From Microbacterium sp. MYb66 (GTDB lineage: Bacteria > Actinomycetota > Actinomycetes > Actinomycetales > Microbacteriaceae), in the NCBI RefSeq assembly GCF_002979435.1, contig NZ_PCOV01000001.1:434001-498000 (forward strand): a stretch of DNA of 64,000 nt, read 5' to 3'. Position numbers and translations under genes: made by a program. Below, in pieces: positions 9,074 through 17,283 of the stretch; position 1 is the stretch's first letter; every line of letters starts with the position of its first letter. The notes beneath the pieces are model-generated. The model had not been told where the DNA came from, did no database searches, and was given only the letters and a program-made list of their open reading frames with translations.

Positions 9074-9874
9074 TCAGTCCTGAAGGAGCAACGTCAGGAA
9101 GTCGTCGTGAAGGGTGCCGTTGGTTGCGAGTGTCGACCGCGCTGCGATCGTCTCTGCGCCGTCGATCGCCGTCATCCGACCCCCGGCTTCGCGGACGATC
9201 GGCACGGCGGCGGCGATGTCGTATTCCTTCACATCGAACTCCGCGACCATGTCGATGCGCCCCTCGGCGAGCAGCATGTACGCGTACACGTCTCCGTATG
9301 CGCGATCGCGCCAGACCCGTGCAGCAACCCTCAGCAGTGCGTCGAGGCGCCCGGCGTCCGACCACTGGGCGATGCTCTGGAAGCTCACACTCGCGTCGTC
9401 GAGGGACGAGACCGACGAGGTCCGGAGGCGACGGGCTCCGCCGTCGTCGTCGGTCCAGGCACCTTCTCCGGTGGCGGCCCACCAACGTCGTCCGAGCGCC
9501 GGCATGCTCACGACGCCCACCTGCGGGACGCCGTCGATCGCCAGGGCGATCATCGTTCCCCACAGCGGGACACCACGAAGGAAGTTCGCCGTCCCGTCGA
9601 TCGGATCGATGATCCACTGACGGTGCGTGCTGCCCTGGGCACCGAACTCCTCGCCAAAGATCCCGTCATCGGGTCGTTCGGTCGCCAGGATGCCACGGAC
9701 CGCCCGCTCGGTGGCGAGATCGGCGTCCGTCACGTGCGAGTTGTCGGCCTTGGTCGAGATCTCGAGGTCGGCCGCGTCGAACCGCGGGAGTGACTGACCA
9801 TCGGCAGCGTCGGCGAGGCGAAGCGCGAGCTCGAGATCGCTGCGCAGATTGTCGGCGTGGGGGGAGGCGGTCAC
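9074..9874 (-). CDS. Inositol monophosphatase family protein (histidinol-phosphatase-like)
   Basis: This 266-residue enzyme belongs to the Mg2+-dependent IMPase superfamily. Metal-binding motifs are GEEFGAQG near residue 70, WIIDPIDGTANFLRGVP near residue 87, and the C-terminal KEYDIAAAVPIVREAGG. In actinobacteria this group includes HisN, which dephosphorylates histidinol phosphate, as well as inositol-phosphate phosphatases. The sequence alone does not decide between them, but ISTKADNSHVTDADLATE is the HisN-like N-terminal pattern. GTG 9874 is chosen as the start because residues upstream look non-homologous. It heads a two-gene unit with the lipoprotein. Confidence 0.85.
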   Translation of the reverse strand: MTASPHADNLRSDLELALRLADAADGQSLPRFDAADLEISTKADNSHVTDADLATERAVRGILATERPDDGIFGEEFGAQGSTHRQWIIDPIDGTANFLRGVPLWGTMIALAIDGVPQVGVVSMPALGRRWWAATGEGAWTDDDGGARRLRTSSVSSLDDASVSFQSIAQWSDAGRLDALLRVAARVWRDRAYGDVYAYMLLAEGRIDMVAEFDVKEYDIAAAVPIVREAGGRMTAIDGAETIAARSTLATNGTLHDDFLTLLLQD

Positions 9875-9969
9875 CCTCTCAGGATAGTCGCCGTGGATGA
9901 GGGCGCCGAGGGACGGATGGCCATGTTTCCGAGCGCTACGGAGACCGGCACGCCCGGGCCCAGCCCGAT

Positions 9970-9998
9970 TTCGCATGGGGCCGGTCGGCTGGTAATGT
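9970..9998 (+). promoter_or_regulatory. Candidate promoter of tRNA-Lys
   Basis: A TTCGCA hexamer and TAATGT are separated by 17 bases, 30 bases before the tRNA. The -10 keeps the TA...T core expected for the housekeeping sigma factor in actinobacteria. Support is spacing and position only. Confidence 0.35.
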
Positions 9999-10028
9999 AA
10001 TTCCTCGGTCGGGGTTATCCCGGGCCAC

Positions 10029-10101
10029 GCACCTCTAGCTCAATCGGCAGAGCAACTGACTCTTAATCAGTGGGTTCTCGGTTCAAGTCCGAGGGGGTGC
10101 A
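10029..10101 (+). tRNA. tRNA-Lys (anticodon CTT)
   Basis: A 73-nt cloverleaf folds cleanly. The acceptor stem is GCACCTC with GGGGTGC, the anticodon stem-loop ACTGA-CTCTTAA-TCAGT has anticodon CTT, and the T-arm contains GGTTCAAGTCC. The 3' CCA is not encoded. It stands alone between divergent and convergent protein genes, with no integrase or duplicated 3' end nearby. Confidence 0.96.
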
Positions 10102-10107
10102 CGGATC

Positions 10108-10142
10108 AGCCTCGGAAACTCTCGCCAGTTTCCGGGGCTTTT
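10108..10142 (+). terminator. Terminator after tRNA-Lys
   Basis: A 13-bp stem (AGCCTCGGAAACT with AGTTTCCGGGGCT, one wobble pair) and a 6-base loop are followed directly by TTTT. It begins seven bases after the tRNA and would also act, in reverse, near the end of the hsp20 transcript. Confidence 0.8.
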
Positions 10143-10232
10143 CTGCTTCTCGATGGGCCGCCTTCGCGGGGGCCGAGCCGTTCGACTGCGGCCACCCGCG
10201 AAGGCGATGACGAGCCGTGGATTCTTACGGGA

Positions 10233-10661
10233 TCAGGCGGTCACGGCCTTGGCGCCGCGGGAACCCAGGGACTCGATCTGGACCTTGCGAGGCTTGGCGC
10301 GTTCAGCGATCGGGATCATGACGCTGAGAACGCCGTTGTCGTAGGTCGCGCTGATGCCCTGTGCATCCACGTCGTCACCGATGGTGAAGCGACGGACGTA
10401 GGACCCGAACGGGCGCTCCTGGGCCAGCCAGCGCGAGTTGTCGCGGTTCGCCTCCGTCCGCTCGGCGCGGATCGTGAGAAGGTGACCGTCGACATCGACA
10501 TCGACCGAACCCGGGTCCACCCCGGGAAGATCGGCGTTGAGGACGTAGCGGTCGCCTTCGCGGAACAGATCCACGGGCATCAGGCGGGGCTGCCGGCTGG
10601 TATCGAAGACGCTCTGCGCAATCCGGTCCAGCTGGCTGAAAGGATCGAATGACATCGACAT
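10233..10661 (-). CDS. Hsp20/alpha-crystallin small heat-shock protein
   Basis: This is a 142-residue cytoplasmic holdase chaperone that binds unfolding proteins without ATP. The alpha-crystallin domain spans about residues 30-125, with NADLPGVDPGSVDVDVDG and the hallmark ATYDNGVLSVMIPI near its end. The N-terminus MSMSFDPFSQLDRIAQ is the usual Phe-rich arm. The ATG at 10661 has AAGGAG about ten bases upstream. A small unknown gene lies 57 bases upstream on the same strand and an HspR-like regulator is divergent, so heat-inducible repression is a reasonable inference. Confidence 0.94.
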   Translation of the reverse strand: MSMSFDPFSQLDRIAQSVFDTSRQPRLMPVDLFREGDRYVLNADLPGVDPGSVDVDVDGHLLTIRAERTEANRDNSRWLAQERPFGSYVRRFTIGDDVDAQGISATYDNGVLSVMIPIAERAKPRKVQIESLGSRGAKAVTA

Positions 10662-10717
10662 GGTGAGGAATCTCCTTCCGATGAGCGACGGCAGGACAAG
10701 CCGTCCGACGGTGGTGG

Positions 10718-10984
10718 TCACGGAAGCGGCACGCCGGCCGCAGCACGCGGGGGCGCCCGCACCCTCTCGGGGAGCTCTTGAACCCAGGAGTTCATGGCTT
10801 GGGCACCGAGACGTCGAAGCGGCCGTCCGGGACCGGCCGCGACGTGCGGCGAGGCGGCCTCGCACGTCCCCACGAGCAGGCGGGATACGACCTGTTCGAA
10901 CTCCACCCGCAGCAGTTCCGGATCCGCATAGACGATATCCGCGAACGCGGTCGTCGTGTCGTCGACCGGATGCGTCGCTTCCAC
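10718..10984 (-). CDS. Small unknown protein co-transcribed with hsp20
   Basis: The 88-residue product has an acidic N-terminal half containing FADIVYADPELLRVEFEQVV, then an Arg/Pro-rich tail from about residue 50. No known catalytic motif is seen. Translation is well supported: GGAGGTGA lies six bases before the GTG start. It precedes hsp20 on the same strand and is the first gene of that transcript. The YADPELLR-type segment recalls short proteins often found next to small heat-shock genes in actinobacteria, but I cannot name the family. A role as chaperone partner or regulator is speculation. Confidence 0.65.
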   Translation of the reverse strand: MEATHPVDDTTTAFADIVYADPELLRVEFEQVVSRLLVGTCEAASPHVAAGPGRPLRRLGAQAMNSWVQELPERVRAPPRAAAGVPLP

Positions 10985-11060
10985 GGAAGATCACCTCCAT
11001 ACCTGTCGTCGCCTACCGTCGTGATGCCGGAGGAGCGGCACCGCGACCCGGAGAGATGTG

Positions 11061-11100
11061 GATCAGTTGATGCATATTTTGTACACCGAACATTGACGGA
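11061..11100. promoter_or_regulatory. AT-rich divergent promoter region of the hsp20/hspR-like locus
   Basis: The 145-base gap between the two divergent heat-shock genes holds one AT-rich patch (TGATGCATATTTTGTACAC, 11069-11087) in otherwise GC-rich DNA. It must contain the promoters for both directions. I do not find the classical HspR box (CTTGAGT-N7-ACTCAAG), so the operator is not identified. Confidence 0.35.
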
Positions 11101-11129
11101 ATGCAAGTGGGAAGAGCAGACTTCTTTCC

Positions 11130-11435
11130 ATGGAATCCACCTCTCGCACGCGACCGGTGTACACGATGGGTATCGCGGCCGAACTCCTCGATCTGCCCCC
11201 GGCGACCTTGCGGCTGTACGAGCGCAAGGGGCTCGTCGACCCGGCACGCACCGACGGCGGGACCCGGCGATACAGCGCGGAGGACATCGACCGCATGCGC
11301 CGGATCTCCGACCTTCAGAACGGCGGAGTCAACCTCGCGGGCATCGGCATGGTGATCGGCCTCGAAGACGAGAACGCCGAGCTTCGCGCGACTCTCGACC
11401 TTCGAGGTCTCGGCAGGGGGCCGTCCGGGAGCTAG
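11130..11435 (+). CDS. HspR-like MerR family regulator
   Basis: This 101-residue DNA-binding protein has a MerR-type winged helix. Key segments are VYTMGIAAELLDLPPATLR (helix-turn-helix), LYERKGLVDPARTDGGTRRY (wing) and GGVNLAGIGMVIGLEDEN, the last being diagnostic for HspR. HspR represses chaperone operons and releases them on heat shock. This copy is shorter than usual (about 125-150 residues) and stops soon after the dimer helix, so the Cys/His-containing tail of some homologues is missing. It faces away from hsp20, which is its likely target. dnaK is not in the window. Confidence 0.82.
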   Translation: MESTSRTRPVYTMGIAAELLDLPPATLRLYERKGLVDPARTDGGTRRYSAEDIDRMRRISDLQNGGVNLAGIGMVIGLEDENAELRATLDLRGLGRGPSGS

Positions 11436-11490
11436 ACGTATCGCGGCGAGGAGAGGGTGACCCGGTGCGGCTTCGGACCCGGAGGAACGC

Positions 11491-11973
11491 TCAGGCTACG
11501 GTGACGATCGTCCCCTCGGTGATCAGTCGAAGCTGTTCGAAGGTCAGCGGCATCACGGTGTGCGGGTGGCCCGCGGCAGCCCAGAGTTCATCGTGATCCC
11601 GGAGCGCTTCGTCGATGAACGTGCGAAGCGGCGCGGGGTGTCCGACGGGTGCGACGCCGCCGATCGCCTGACCCGTGACGGAGCGGACGATGGCTGCCGG
11701 AGCCATCGTCACCTCCGCCACCCCGAGGCTGGCTGTCAGAACGGCGAGATCGGCACGGTGTCCGCCGCTGGTCATGACGAGGACGGGCTCTCCGTCGGCG
11801 AGGAAGATGAGGCTGTTCGCGATCGCCGCCACCGTGCACCCGATGGCCGCTGCCGCTTCGACCGCGGTGCGTGCGGAGTCCGGCAGCACGCGGATCGTCG
11901 TGTCGATGCCGGCAGCCGTCAGGTGCTTCTGCACGATTCTGCTGCGCTCGGGGAGAGGGGCGCTTTCGGTCAT
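11491..11973 (-). CDS. YbaK/ProX-family aminoacyl-tRNA deacylase-like protein
   Basis: The 160-residue single-domain protein has the YbaK/EbsC fold. Visible elements are the N-terminal RSRIVQKHLTAAGID, IGCTVAAIANSLIF near residues 44-57, VLVMTSGGHRADL and the C-terminal AIGGVAPVGHPAP loop, a hallmark of the family. Members hydrolyse mischarged tRNA such as Cys-tRNA(Pro). The lysine that is catalytic in YbaK (in a segment aligned with IANSLIFL) is not seen here, so the activity or substrate may differ. ATG start at 11973. It is a monocistronic gene convergent with the HspR-like gene. Confidence 0.83.
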   Translation of the reverse strand: MTESAPLPERSRIVQKHLTAAGIDTTIRVLPDSARTAVEAAAAIGCTVAAIANSLIFLADGEPVLVMTSGGHRADLAVLTASLGVAEVTMAPAAIVRSVTGQAIGGVAPVGHPAPLRTFIDEALRDHDELWAAAGHPHTVMPLTFEQLRLITEGTIVTVA

Positions 11974-11996
11974 CGGACCACCATATCCACGTGCGA

Positions 11997-12038
11997 CACA
12001 GCGTCGGGCCGGGCATCGATGACCGGCCCGACGCTGTG
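11997..12038. terminator. Strong stem-loop between MFS gene end and YbaK-like gene
   Basis: A perfect 16-bp inverted repeat (CACAGCGTCGGGCCGG and its complement) surrounds a 10-base loop. It lies just past the stop of the MFS gene at 12046 and upstream of the YbaK-like start. There is no T-run, so it may act as a Rho-independent terminator of the actinobacterial I-shaped kind or as an mRNA 3' stabiliser. Confidence 0.6.
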
Positions 12039-12045
12039 GTCAGGT

Positions 12046-13275
12046 TCAGGCGGCGTCACCCACGAGGATCGCCGCGGCGTCCTCTGTGGTGGCGTCGGCC
12101 GCCTCGTCGTCGATGTGCGCCAGGACCCGGCGGCCGAGGAAGACGGTGAGCGCGGCGAGCAGCACCGAGACCGCGGCGAACAGGTAGGGCACGGTCGCGT
12201 TGAACGCGTGCCACAGCAGCGCCGCGATCGGGGGAGCCATCGCACCGCCGAGGAACCGTACGGCCGAGTAGGCCGACGACGCGACCGAACGCGGGAGGTC
12301 CGTCGCCTCCATCACCGCTTCGGTGAGCACGGTGTTCATCACGCCGAGCAGGAGCCCGCCCACGACGATGCAGGCGACCAGGGCGGCGGCGTTCCCCACC
12401 AGGAGCCCGGCTGCGATGAGATCGAGCGCCAGCAGCGGGAGCACGATGAGGATGATGCGGGTGCGAGGCATCCGGCGCATCAGGACCGGTGCCACCCAGA
12501 CGCTCGTGACTGCGAGGGCGACGCCCCAGCCGAAGAAGGTGAATCCGATGCCCATCGCGCCGAAGCCGAGGGGGAACGGCGAGAAGGCCAACAGCACGAA
12601 GAAGCCGATGTTGTAGAAGAGGGCGGCGACCGCGAGAACGGCGAGCGCCGGGCGCCGCAATGCGGTGAACGGTGCCGAGAACGGGACCGGCACGCGCTTC
12701 TCGCCGGGTCCGCGCAGCAGCACGAGCACGGCGACGAACGCGATGGCCATCAGGACGACGACGCCGAAGAACGGTCCGCGCCAGCTCTGCTCACCGAGAA
12801 GACCGCCGAGCAGGGGGCCCACCGCGATGCCGAGGCCGAGCGCGGCTTCATACAGGATGATGGCTGCGCTGCTGCCACCGGAGGCGGCGCCGACGATCGT
12901 GGCGAGAGCGGTCGAGATGAACAGGGCGTTCCCGAGCCCCCACCCGGCGCGGAAGCCGATGACGGCATCGACGCTGCCGCTCAGCGCGCACAGGAGCGCG
13001 AACACGACGATCAGTGCGAGACCGATGAGCAGAGTGGCCTTCGCCCCGATGCGACTGGAGATCCAGCTGGTGACCAGCATCGCCAGACCCGTCACGAGGA
13101 GGTAGCTGGTGAACAGCAGCTCGGTCTCGACCGGTGAGGCCTGGAGCGATTCGGCGATCGCGGGGAGGATCGGGTCGACGAGTCCGATGCCCATGAAGGC
13201 GACGACGCATGCGAAGGCGACGGCCCAGACCTGGGCAGGCTGCTTCCACACCGAGGGGGTGGCGGGGGTGTTCAC
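12046..13275 (-). CDS. MFS drug-efflux-type transporter
   Basis: This 409-residue inner-membrane transporter has about 12 hydrophobic helices. The first half begins VVAFMGIGLVDPILPAIAESL and contains the loop-2 SSRIGAKATLLIG segment, as in the drug:H+ antiporter-1 family; the C-terminal half ends in a short acidic tail. Its GTG start overlaps the MarR stop by four bases (GTGA), so the two are translated in tandem. A MarR partner makes efflux of a toxic small molecule the likely job. The substrate cannot be read from the sequence. Confidence 0.85.
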   Translation of the reverse strand: MNTPATPSVWKQPAQVWAVAFACVVAFMGIGLVDPILPAIAESLQASPVETELLFTSYLLVTGLAMLVTSWISSRIGAKATLLIGLALIVVFALLCALSGSVDAVIGFRAGWGLGNALFISTALATIVGAASGGSSAAIILYEAALGLGIAVGPLLGGLLGEQSWRGPFFGVVVLMAIAFVAVLVLLRGPGEKRVPVPFSAPFTALRRPALAVLAVAALFYNIGFFVLLAFSPFPLGFGAMGIGFTFFGWGVALAVTSVWVAPVLMRRMPRTRIILIVLPLLALDLIAAGLLVGNAAALVACIVVGGLLLGVMNTVLTEAVMEATDLPRSVASSAYSAVRFLGGAMAPPIAALLWHAFNATVPYLFAAVSVLLAALTVFLGRRVLAHIDDEAADATTEDAAAILVGDAA

Positions 13276-13709
13276 CGGGTTGCTCCTGTTCGATCAGTGG
13301 CGGTGTGCGCGGCGAGGATCTCCGCTGCACGAGTGAGGGCGGACCAGTCGTCGTCGCTCAGCGCGGCGAACCGCGGCGCGAGCGTCTCGCGGAACTCCGC
13401 GCGCCATGTATCGAGTGCGGCGGTTCCTGAGGAGGTGATGTCGACCACCGTGGCGCGTGAATCGTCGGGATCGGGGGAGCGGAGGATGAGTCCCTCGCTC
13501 TCCAAGCCGCCGAGGAGGCGGGTCATCCCCGGCTGTGTCGTCCGTGCCGCCTGGGCGAGCTCGCCCACCCTTCTGGAGCCTGCCTGCTCGAGGAGGCTCA
13601 GCACCCGCCATTGCGCGGCGGGTGCGTCGTTGCCGGCATCCTGAGCGGCGATCCGGCCCAATGCGTAGCCGGAGAGCACCAGGGACGGGATGACATCCGA
13701 ACGATTCAT
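13272..13709 (-). CDS. MarR family transcriptional regulator
   Basis: The 145-residue winged-helix repressor contains RVGELAQAARTTQPGMTRLL, the recognition region, and the wing GLILRSPDPDDSRATVVDIT, both classic for MarR. MarR proteins bind as dimers and release DNA on binding phenolic or similar ligands. It is translationally coupled to the MFS gene. The start codon ATG (13707-13709) lies inside an inverted repeat, and a TATACT -10 element (13722-13717) sits only seven bases upstream, so the transcript is probably leaderless and autorepressed. Confidence 0.88.
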   Translation of the reverse strand: MNRSDVIPSLVLSGYALGRIAAQDAGNDAPAAQWRVLSLLEQAGSRRVGELAQAARTTQPGMTRLLGGLESEGLILRSPDPDDSRATVVDITSSGTAALDTWRAEFRETLAPRFAALSDDDWSALTRAAEILAAHTATDRTGATR

Positions 13710-13736
13710 ACCAACGAGTATATATCAAGTGGTATG
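13707..13736 (-). promoter_or_regulatory. Promoter/operator of marR-MFS operon
   Basis: The perfect repeat CATACCA...TGGTATG (arms 13707-13713 and 13730-13736) encloses an AT-rich core with TATACT at 13722-13717 on the minus strand. The start codon forms the left arm. This is the expected place for MarR autorepression. Binding itself is inferred. Confidence 0.55.
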
Positions 13737-13746
13737 GATAAGAGTG

Positions 13747-14535
13747 CTACCGCCGCGCGCTCGCGATCCGGGCGGACAGCTGATGGGCGTGAGCGAGCAG
13801 GATGCGGCCGAGTTCGGCGCGGCGGTCCGGGCCGAATCGGAACTCGACGCCGGTCAGGCTCAGTGCCCACTCCGGGCGACCCGACCGATCGAAGACCGCG
13901 GCTCCGAGGCCCCAGCTTCCCTCGACGATCAGGCCGGGATTGACTGCGTAGCCGCGCTCCTTCGTCTCGGAGAGACGGGTGCGGAGCCGGCCTTCTCCGT
14001 GCGGGCGCCCCCATGTGTGCTCCAGCTCGGGATGCCGTTCCAGATAGGCATCCACATCGTGGTCAGGGAGGAAGGCCAGGATGGCGAGTCCGGCGCTCGC
14101 GACGCCGAGCGGGAATCGCACGCCCTCGCTCAGGACGAAGGAACGGATCGGGAAGGAGCCTTCCTCCCGCAACAGGCAGACGGTCTCGTCGGCGCGGCGA
14201 ACCGAGAAGAAGGCGCTCTCCTCGGTCTTCACGGCGAGGGAGCGCACGATGTCCCGCGCCAGAGTGGTCACGTCGTAGCGTGCTGCGGCTACCGATCCCA
14301 TGAGGAAGAGCTCGGGCCCGGGCATCCATCGGGTGCTGTCGCCATCCCGATCGACGAGCCCCTCGACCTTGAGTGCGCTGAGCAGGCGGTGCGCCGTCGA
14401 GCGGGAGAGGTCGGCCGCGCCGGCGAGCTCCTGCAGGCTGGCGCCATCGGCCCCCGCCGCAGTGACCAGACGCAGGAGTCGGGCGGCGCGTGCGATGGCC
14501 TGGGCGCCCGGGACCTGCGTGGACGAGGATTCCAT
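13747..14535 (-). CDS. IclR family transcriptional regulator
   Basis: The 262-residue regulator has an N-terminal winged helix (AIARAARLLRLV ... SLQELAGAADLSRSTAHRLL, residues about 12-70) and the IclR effector domain with SEGVRFPLGVASAGLAILAF and GYAVNPGLIVEGSWGLGAAVF. IclR proteins usually sense small carboxylates or aromatic-pathway intermediates. It is divergent from the CoA-transferase/thiolase operon about 100 bases away and is the obvious candidate to control it. ATG 14535 is used; a GTG at 14565 would add ten residues. It is convergent on nothing: the MarR gene starts 38 bases beyond its stop. Confidence 0.88.
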   Translation of the reverse strand: MESSSTQVPGAQAIARAARLLRLVTAAGADGASLQELAGAADLSRSTAHRLLSALKVEGLVDRDGDSTRWMPGPELFLMGSVAAARYDVTTLARDIVRSLAVKTEESAFFSVRRADETVCLLREEGSFPIRSFVLSEGVRFPLGVASAGLAILAFLPDHDVDAYLERHPELEHTWGRPHGEGRLRTRLSETKERGYAVNPGLIVEGSWGLGAAVFDRSGRPEWALSLTGVEFRFGPDRRAELGRILLAHAHQLSARIASARR

Positions 14536-14580
14536 ATCGTGGACGCTACCTGCGATTTCGGCCACATCGCAAGATCATGG

Positions 14581-14595
14581 TTCCGCTTCCCGGAA
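14581..14595. promoter_or_regulatory. Candidate IclR operator
   Basis: The 15-base repeat TTCCG-CTTCC-CGGAA has perfect 5-base arms and lies midway between the IclR gene and the CoA-transferase operon. A second, weaker repeat (GCGAT...ATCGC, 14552-14570) lies nearer the regulator. IclR-family sites are commonly short palindromes of this size; binding is inferred. Confidence 0.4.
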
Positions 14596-14638
14596 TGCAG
14601 GCGGATGCTGAGGAGAGCACGGAACCGAAGGAGCCGAC

Positions 14639-15412
14639 GTGATCGACAAGCAATGGGAGTCCGCGCGAGCGGCCGTGTCCGACATCCAGGACGGCGCATC
14701 GCTCGCGGTCGGCGGGTTCGGCCTGTCCGGCAATCCGATCGCATTGATCGAGGCCCTGCTCGCCCAGGGAACGAAGGACCTCAGTGTCGTCAGCAACAAC
14801 TGCGGCGTGGACGACTGGGGACTCGGCGTCCTGCTCGCCGCGCAGCGCATCCGCAAGATGACGTCGTCGTACGTCGGCGAGAACAAGGAATTCGAGCGCC
14901 AGTTCCTGAGTGGCGAGCTCGAACTCGAGCTCACTCCACAGGGGACTCTGGCCGAGAAGCTCAGGGCCGGCGGGTCCGGGATAGCCGCCTTCTTCACCCA
15001 GACCGGCGTCGGCACGCAGGTGGCCGAAGGCGGACTGCCCCGCCGGTACAACGCGGACGGCACGATCGCGGTCGCCTCGCCCGTGAAGGACGTGCGCACC
15101 TTCGCCGTGAACGGCCAGTCCCGGGAGTTCGTCCTGGAAGAGGCGATCGCCACCGACTTCTCCCTCGTGCACGCCGCGCGTGGAGACCGCCAGGGCAACC
15201 TCGTGTTCAACAAGGCGGCGCGAAACTTCAACCCGCTCGCGGCGATGGCAGGACGCATCTGCATCGCCCAGGTCGAGGAGCTCGTGGAACCGGGCGAGCT
15301 CGACCCGGAAAGCATCCACCTCCCCGGCGTCTTCGTGCACCGTATCGTCGAGGTCGGCACCGACATCCCCAAGCGCATCGAGCGGCGCACCGTCGCCGCG
15401 GAAGGAGCCTGA
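14639..15412 (+). CDS. 3-oxoacid CoA-transferase subunit A
   Basis: The 257-residue subunit of a class I CoA-transferase transfers CoA from succinyl-CoA to a 3-oxoacid such as acetoacetate or 3-oxoadipate. The Gly-rich CoA-binding segment [13 protein letters not shown] is near residue 20, [11 protein letters not shown] near residue 55, and the family-typical [13 protein letters not shown] and [13 protein letters not shown] follow. GTG start at 14639. One base separates its stop from the subunit B start. The paired thiolase suggests acetoacetate use; 3-oxoadipate (Pca) cannot be excluded on sequence alone. Confidence 0.88.
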   Translation: MIDKQWESARAAVSDIQDGASLAVGGFGLSGNPIALIEALLAQGTKDLSVVSNNCGVDDWGLGVLLAAQRIRKMTSSYVGENKEFERQFLSGELELELTPQGTLAEKLRAGGSGIAAFFTQTGVGTQVAEGGLPRRYNADGTIAVASPVKDVRTFAVNGQSREFVLEEAIATDFSLVHAARGDRQGNLVFNKAARNFNPLAAMAGRICIAQVEELVEPGELDPESIHLPGVFVHRIVEVGTDIPKRIERRTVAAEGA

Positions 15413-15413
15413 G

Positions 15414-16082
15414 ATGGCACTCACCCGCGATCAGATGGCCGCCCGCGCGGCAGCGGAACTCCAGGACGGCGCCTACGTCAACCTCGGCATCGGCCTGCCG
15501 ACGCTCGTCCCGAACCACGTGCCGCAGGGGGTCACCGTCGTGCTGCAGTCGGAGAACGGAATCCTCGGGGTCGGACCCTATCCCCGTGAGGAGGCCGTCG
15601 ATCCCGACCTCATCAACGCGGGCAAGGAGACGGTCACGACGCTGCCCGGTGCCGCGTTCTTCGATTCGGCGACCAGCTTCGGCATGATCCGCGGCGGCAA
15701 GATCGACGCCGCCATCCTCGGAGCCATGCAGGTCTCGGTGGCGGGCGATCTCGCGAACTGGATGATCCCCGGCAAGATGGTCAAGGGTCCGGGTGGCGCC
15801 ATGGACCTCGTGCACGGCGCCGGCCGGGTGATCGTGCTCATGGAGCACGTGGCGAAGGACGGATCCGCGAAGATCGTGGAGGAGTGCTCGCTCCCGTTGA
15901 CCGGTCGCGGAGTCGTGGACCGGATCATCACCGACCTGGCGGTGATCGACGTCGTGGCCGACGGTCTCGTCCTCGTCGAGACGGCACCCGGGGTGACCGT
16001 CGATGAGGTCATCGCCGCGACCGAACCGCCGCTCACCGTCTCCGAAATCCTGCTCACCGGAAGGAACAAGGACCATGACTGA
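15414..16082 (+). CDS. 3-oxoacid CoA-transferase subunit B
   Basis: The 222-residue partner subunit carries the catalytic glutamate in [12 protein letters not shown] (Glu47), which forms the enzyme-CoA thioester. [15 protein letters not shown] and [20 protein letters not shown] are further family signatures. ATG 15414 follows the subunit A stop by one base. Its 3' end overlaps the thiolase start by eight bases, so all three genes form one tightly coupled operon. The enzyme acts in the cytoplasm as an A2B2-type complex. Confidence 0.9.
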   Translation: MALTRDQMAARAAAELQDGAYVNLGIGLPTLVPNHVPQGVTVVLQSENGILGVGPYPREEAVDPDLINAGKETVTTLPGAAFFDSATSFGMIRGGKIDAAILGAMQVSVAGDLANWMIPGKMVKGPGGAMDLVHGAGRVIVLMEHVAKDGSAKIVEECSLPLTGRGVVDRIITDLAVIDVVADGLVLVETAPGVTVDEVIAATEPPLTVSEILLTGRNKDHD

Positions 16083-17259
16083 GAATGACGTCGTCATCGT
16101 CGCCGCTGCCCGTACCCCGCAGGGGCGTCTCAAAGGACAGCTCGCCGCCTTCACCGCTCCTCAGATCGGCTCCTTCGCGATCCGTGGAGCCCTGGAGCAG
16201 GGATCGATCGATCCGACGGCCGTGGATGCCGTCATCGTCGGTCAGGTGCTGGCCGCGGGTTCGGGTCAGAACGCTGCGCGCCAGGCCGCCATCGGAGCCG
16301 GCATCGGTTGGGATGTCCCGGCGCATTCCGTGAACAAGGTGTGCTTGTCCGGCCTCACGGCCGTCATCGATGCCGCCCGGATGATCCGCGTCGGCGACGC
16401 CGAGGTCGTCGTCGCGGCGGGGATGGAGTCGATGACGCGGGCGCCGCACATGCTGATGGGATCCCGCGACGGCTGGACCTACGGGAGCGTCGAAGTCCTC
16501 GACCACATGGCTTACGACGGACTCACCGACGCCTACGACCGGGAGAGCATGGGGGCGTCCACGGAACGGCACAATGCACGCTACGAGCTGACCAGACAGG
16601 CTCAGGACAGGGTCGCCGCGCTGTCGCATCAGCGCGCCGACGCCGCGCAGGGCGCCGGCGTGTTCGACGCCGAGATCGTCGCCGTCGAGGTGCCGCAGCG
16701 GCGGGGCGAGGCGGTGCTCGTGACGAAGGACGAGGGAGTGCGTCCGGAGACCACGGTCGACACGCTCGCGGGTCTGCGTGCAGCCTTCGCCGAGGGCGGT
16801 TCCATCACCGCCGGCAACTCCTCGCAGATCTCCGACGGCGCCTCGGCTGTCGTCGTGACGACGCGGCGCACGGCGGAGGCGGAGGGATGGCCGGTGCTGG
16901 TGACCGTGGGGGCGAGCGGGCAGACGGCCGGCCCCGACAACTCCCTGCAGGCCCAGCCCGCCCGAGCGATCGAGCGTGCCTGCGAGAAGCAGGGCATCAC
17001 GCCAGCCGACCTCGACCTGGTGGAGATCAACGAGGCCTTCGGCGCGGTCGTGGCGCGCTCGCAGGTGGAGCTCGGCCTCGACGAGGGCATCGTCAACATC
17101 CACGGCGGCGGCATCGCGATCGGCCACCCCATCGGGGCGTCGGGCAACCGGCTCGTCGTCCATGTCGCGCATGAACTCGCTCGCCGAGGGAGGGGGACGG
17201 CAGCCGTCGGACTGTGCGGTGGGGGCGGTCAGGGCGAGGCGCTCATCCTCACCCGGTGA
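16075..17259 (+). CDS. Acetyl-CoA acetyltransferase (thiolase)
   Basis: This 394-residue degradative thiolase cleaves acetoacetyl-CoA, or another 3-oxoacyl-CoA, with CoA. Catalytic Cys90 is in [12 protein letters not shown], the second active-site His is in [14 protein letters not shown], and the third motif [10 protein letters not shown] holds the proton-relay Cys. MESMTRAPH is conserved in acetoacetyl-CoA thiolases. Start ATG 16075 overlaps subunit B by eight bases. With the CoA-transferase it completes activation and cleavage of an acid such as acetoacetate to two acetyl-CoA. PcaF-type activity is the alternative. Confidence 0.9.
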   Translation: MTENDVVIVAAARTPQGRLKGQLAAFTAPQIGSFAIRGALEQGSIDPTAVDAVIVGQVLAAGSGQNAARQAAIGAGIGWDVPAHSVNKVCLSGLTAVIDAARMIRVGDAEVVVAAGMESMTRAPHMLMGSRDGWTYGSVEVLDHMAYDGLTDAYDRESMGASTERHNARYELTRQAQDRVAALSHQRADAAQGAGVFDAEIVAVEVPQRRGEAVLVTKDEGVRPETTVDTLAGLRAAFAEGGSITAGNSSQISDGASAVVVTTRRTAEAEGWPVLVTVGASGQTAGPDNSLQAQPARAIERACEKQGITPADLDLVEINEAFGAVVARSQVELGLDEGIVNIHGGGIAIGHPIGASGNRLVVHVAHELARRGRGTAAVGLCGGGGQGEALILTR

Positions 17260-17283
17260 CGGGGTTCGGCAGCGCGGCGGCGC

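Noticed and set aside
5116..10101. tmRNA and tRNA-Lys as integration sites for a mobile element
   Set aside because: No integrase, duplicated RNA 3' end or foreign gene cluster follows either RNA gene.
14639..17259. Naming the operon pcaIJF
   Set aside because: No protocatechuate-branch gene is near, and motifs fit acetoacetate enzymes equally well or better.
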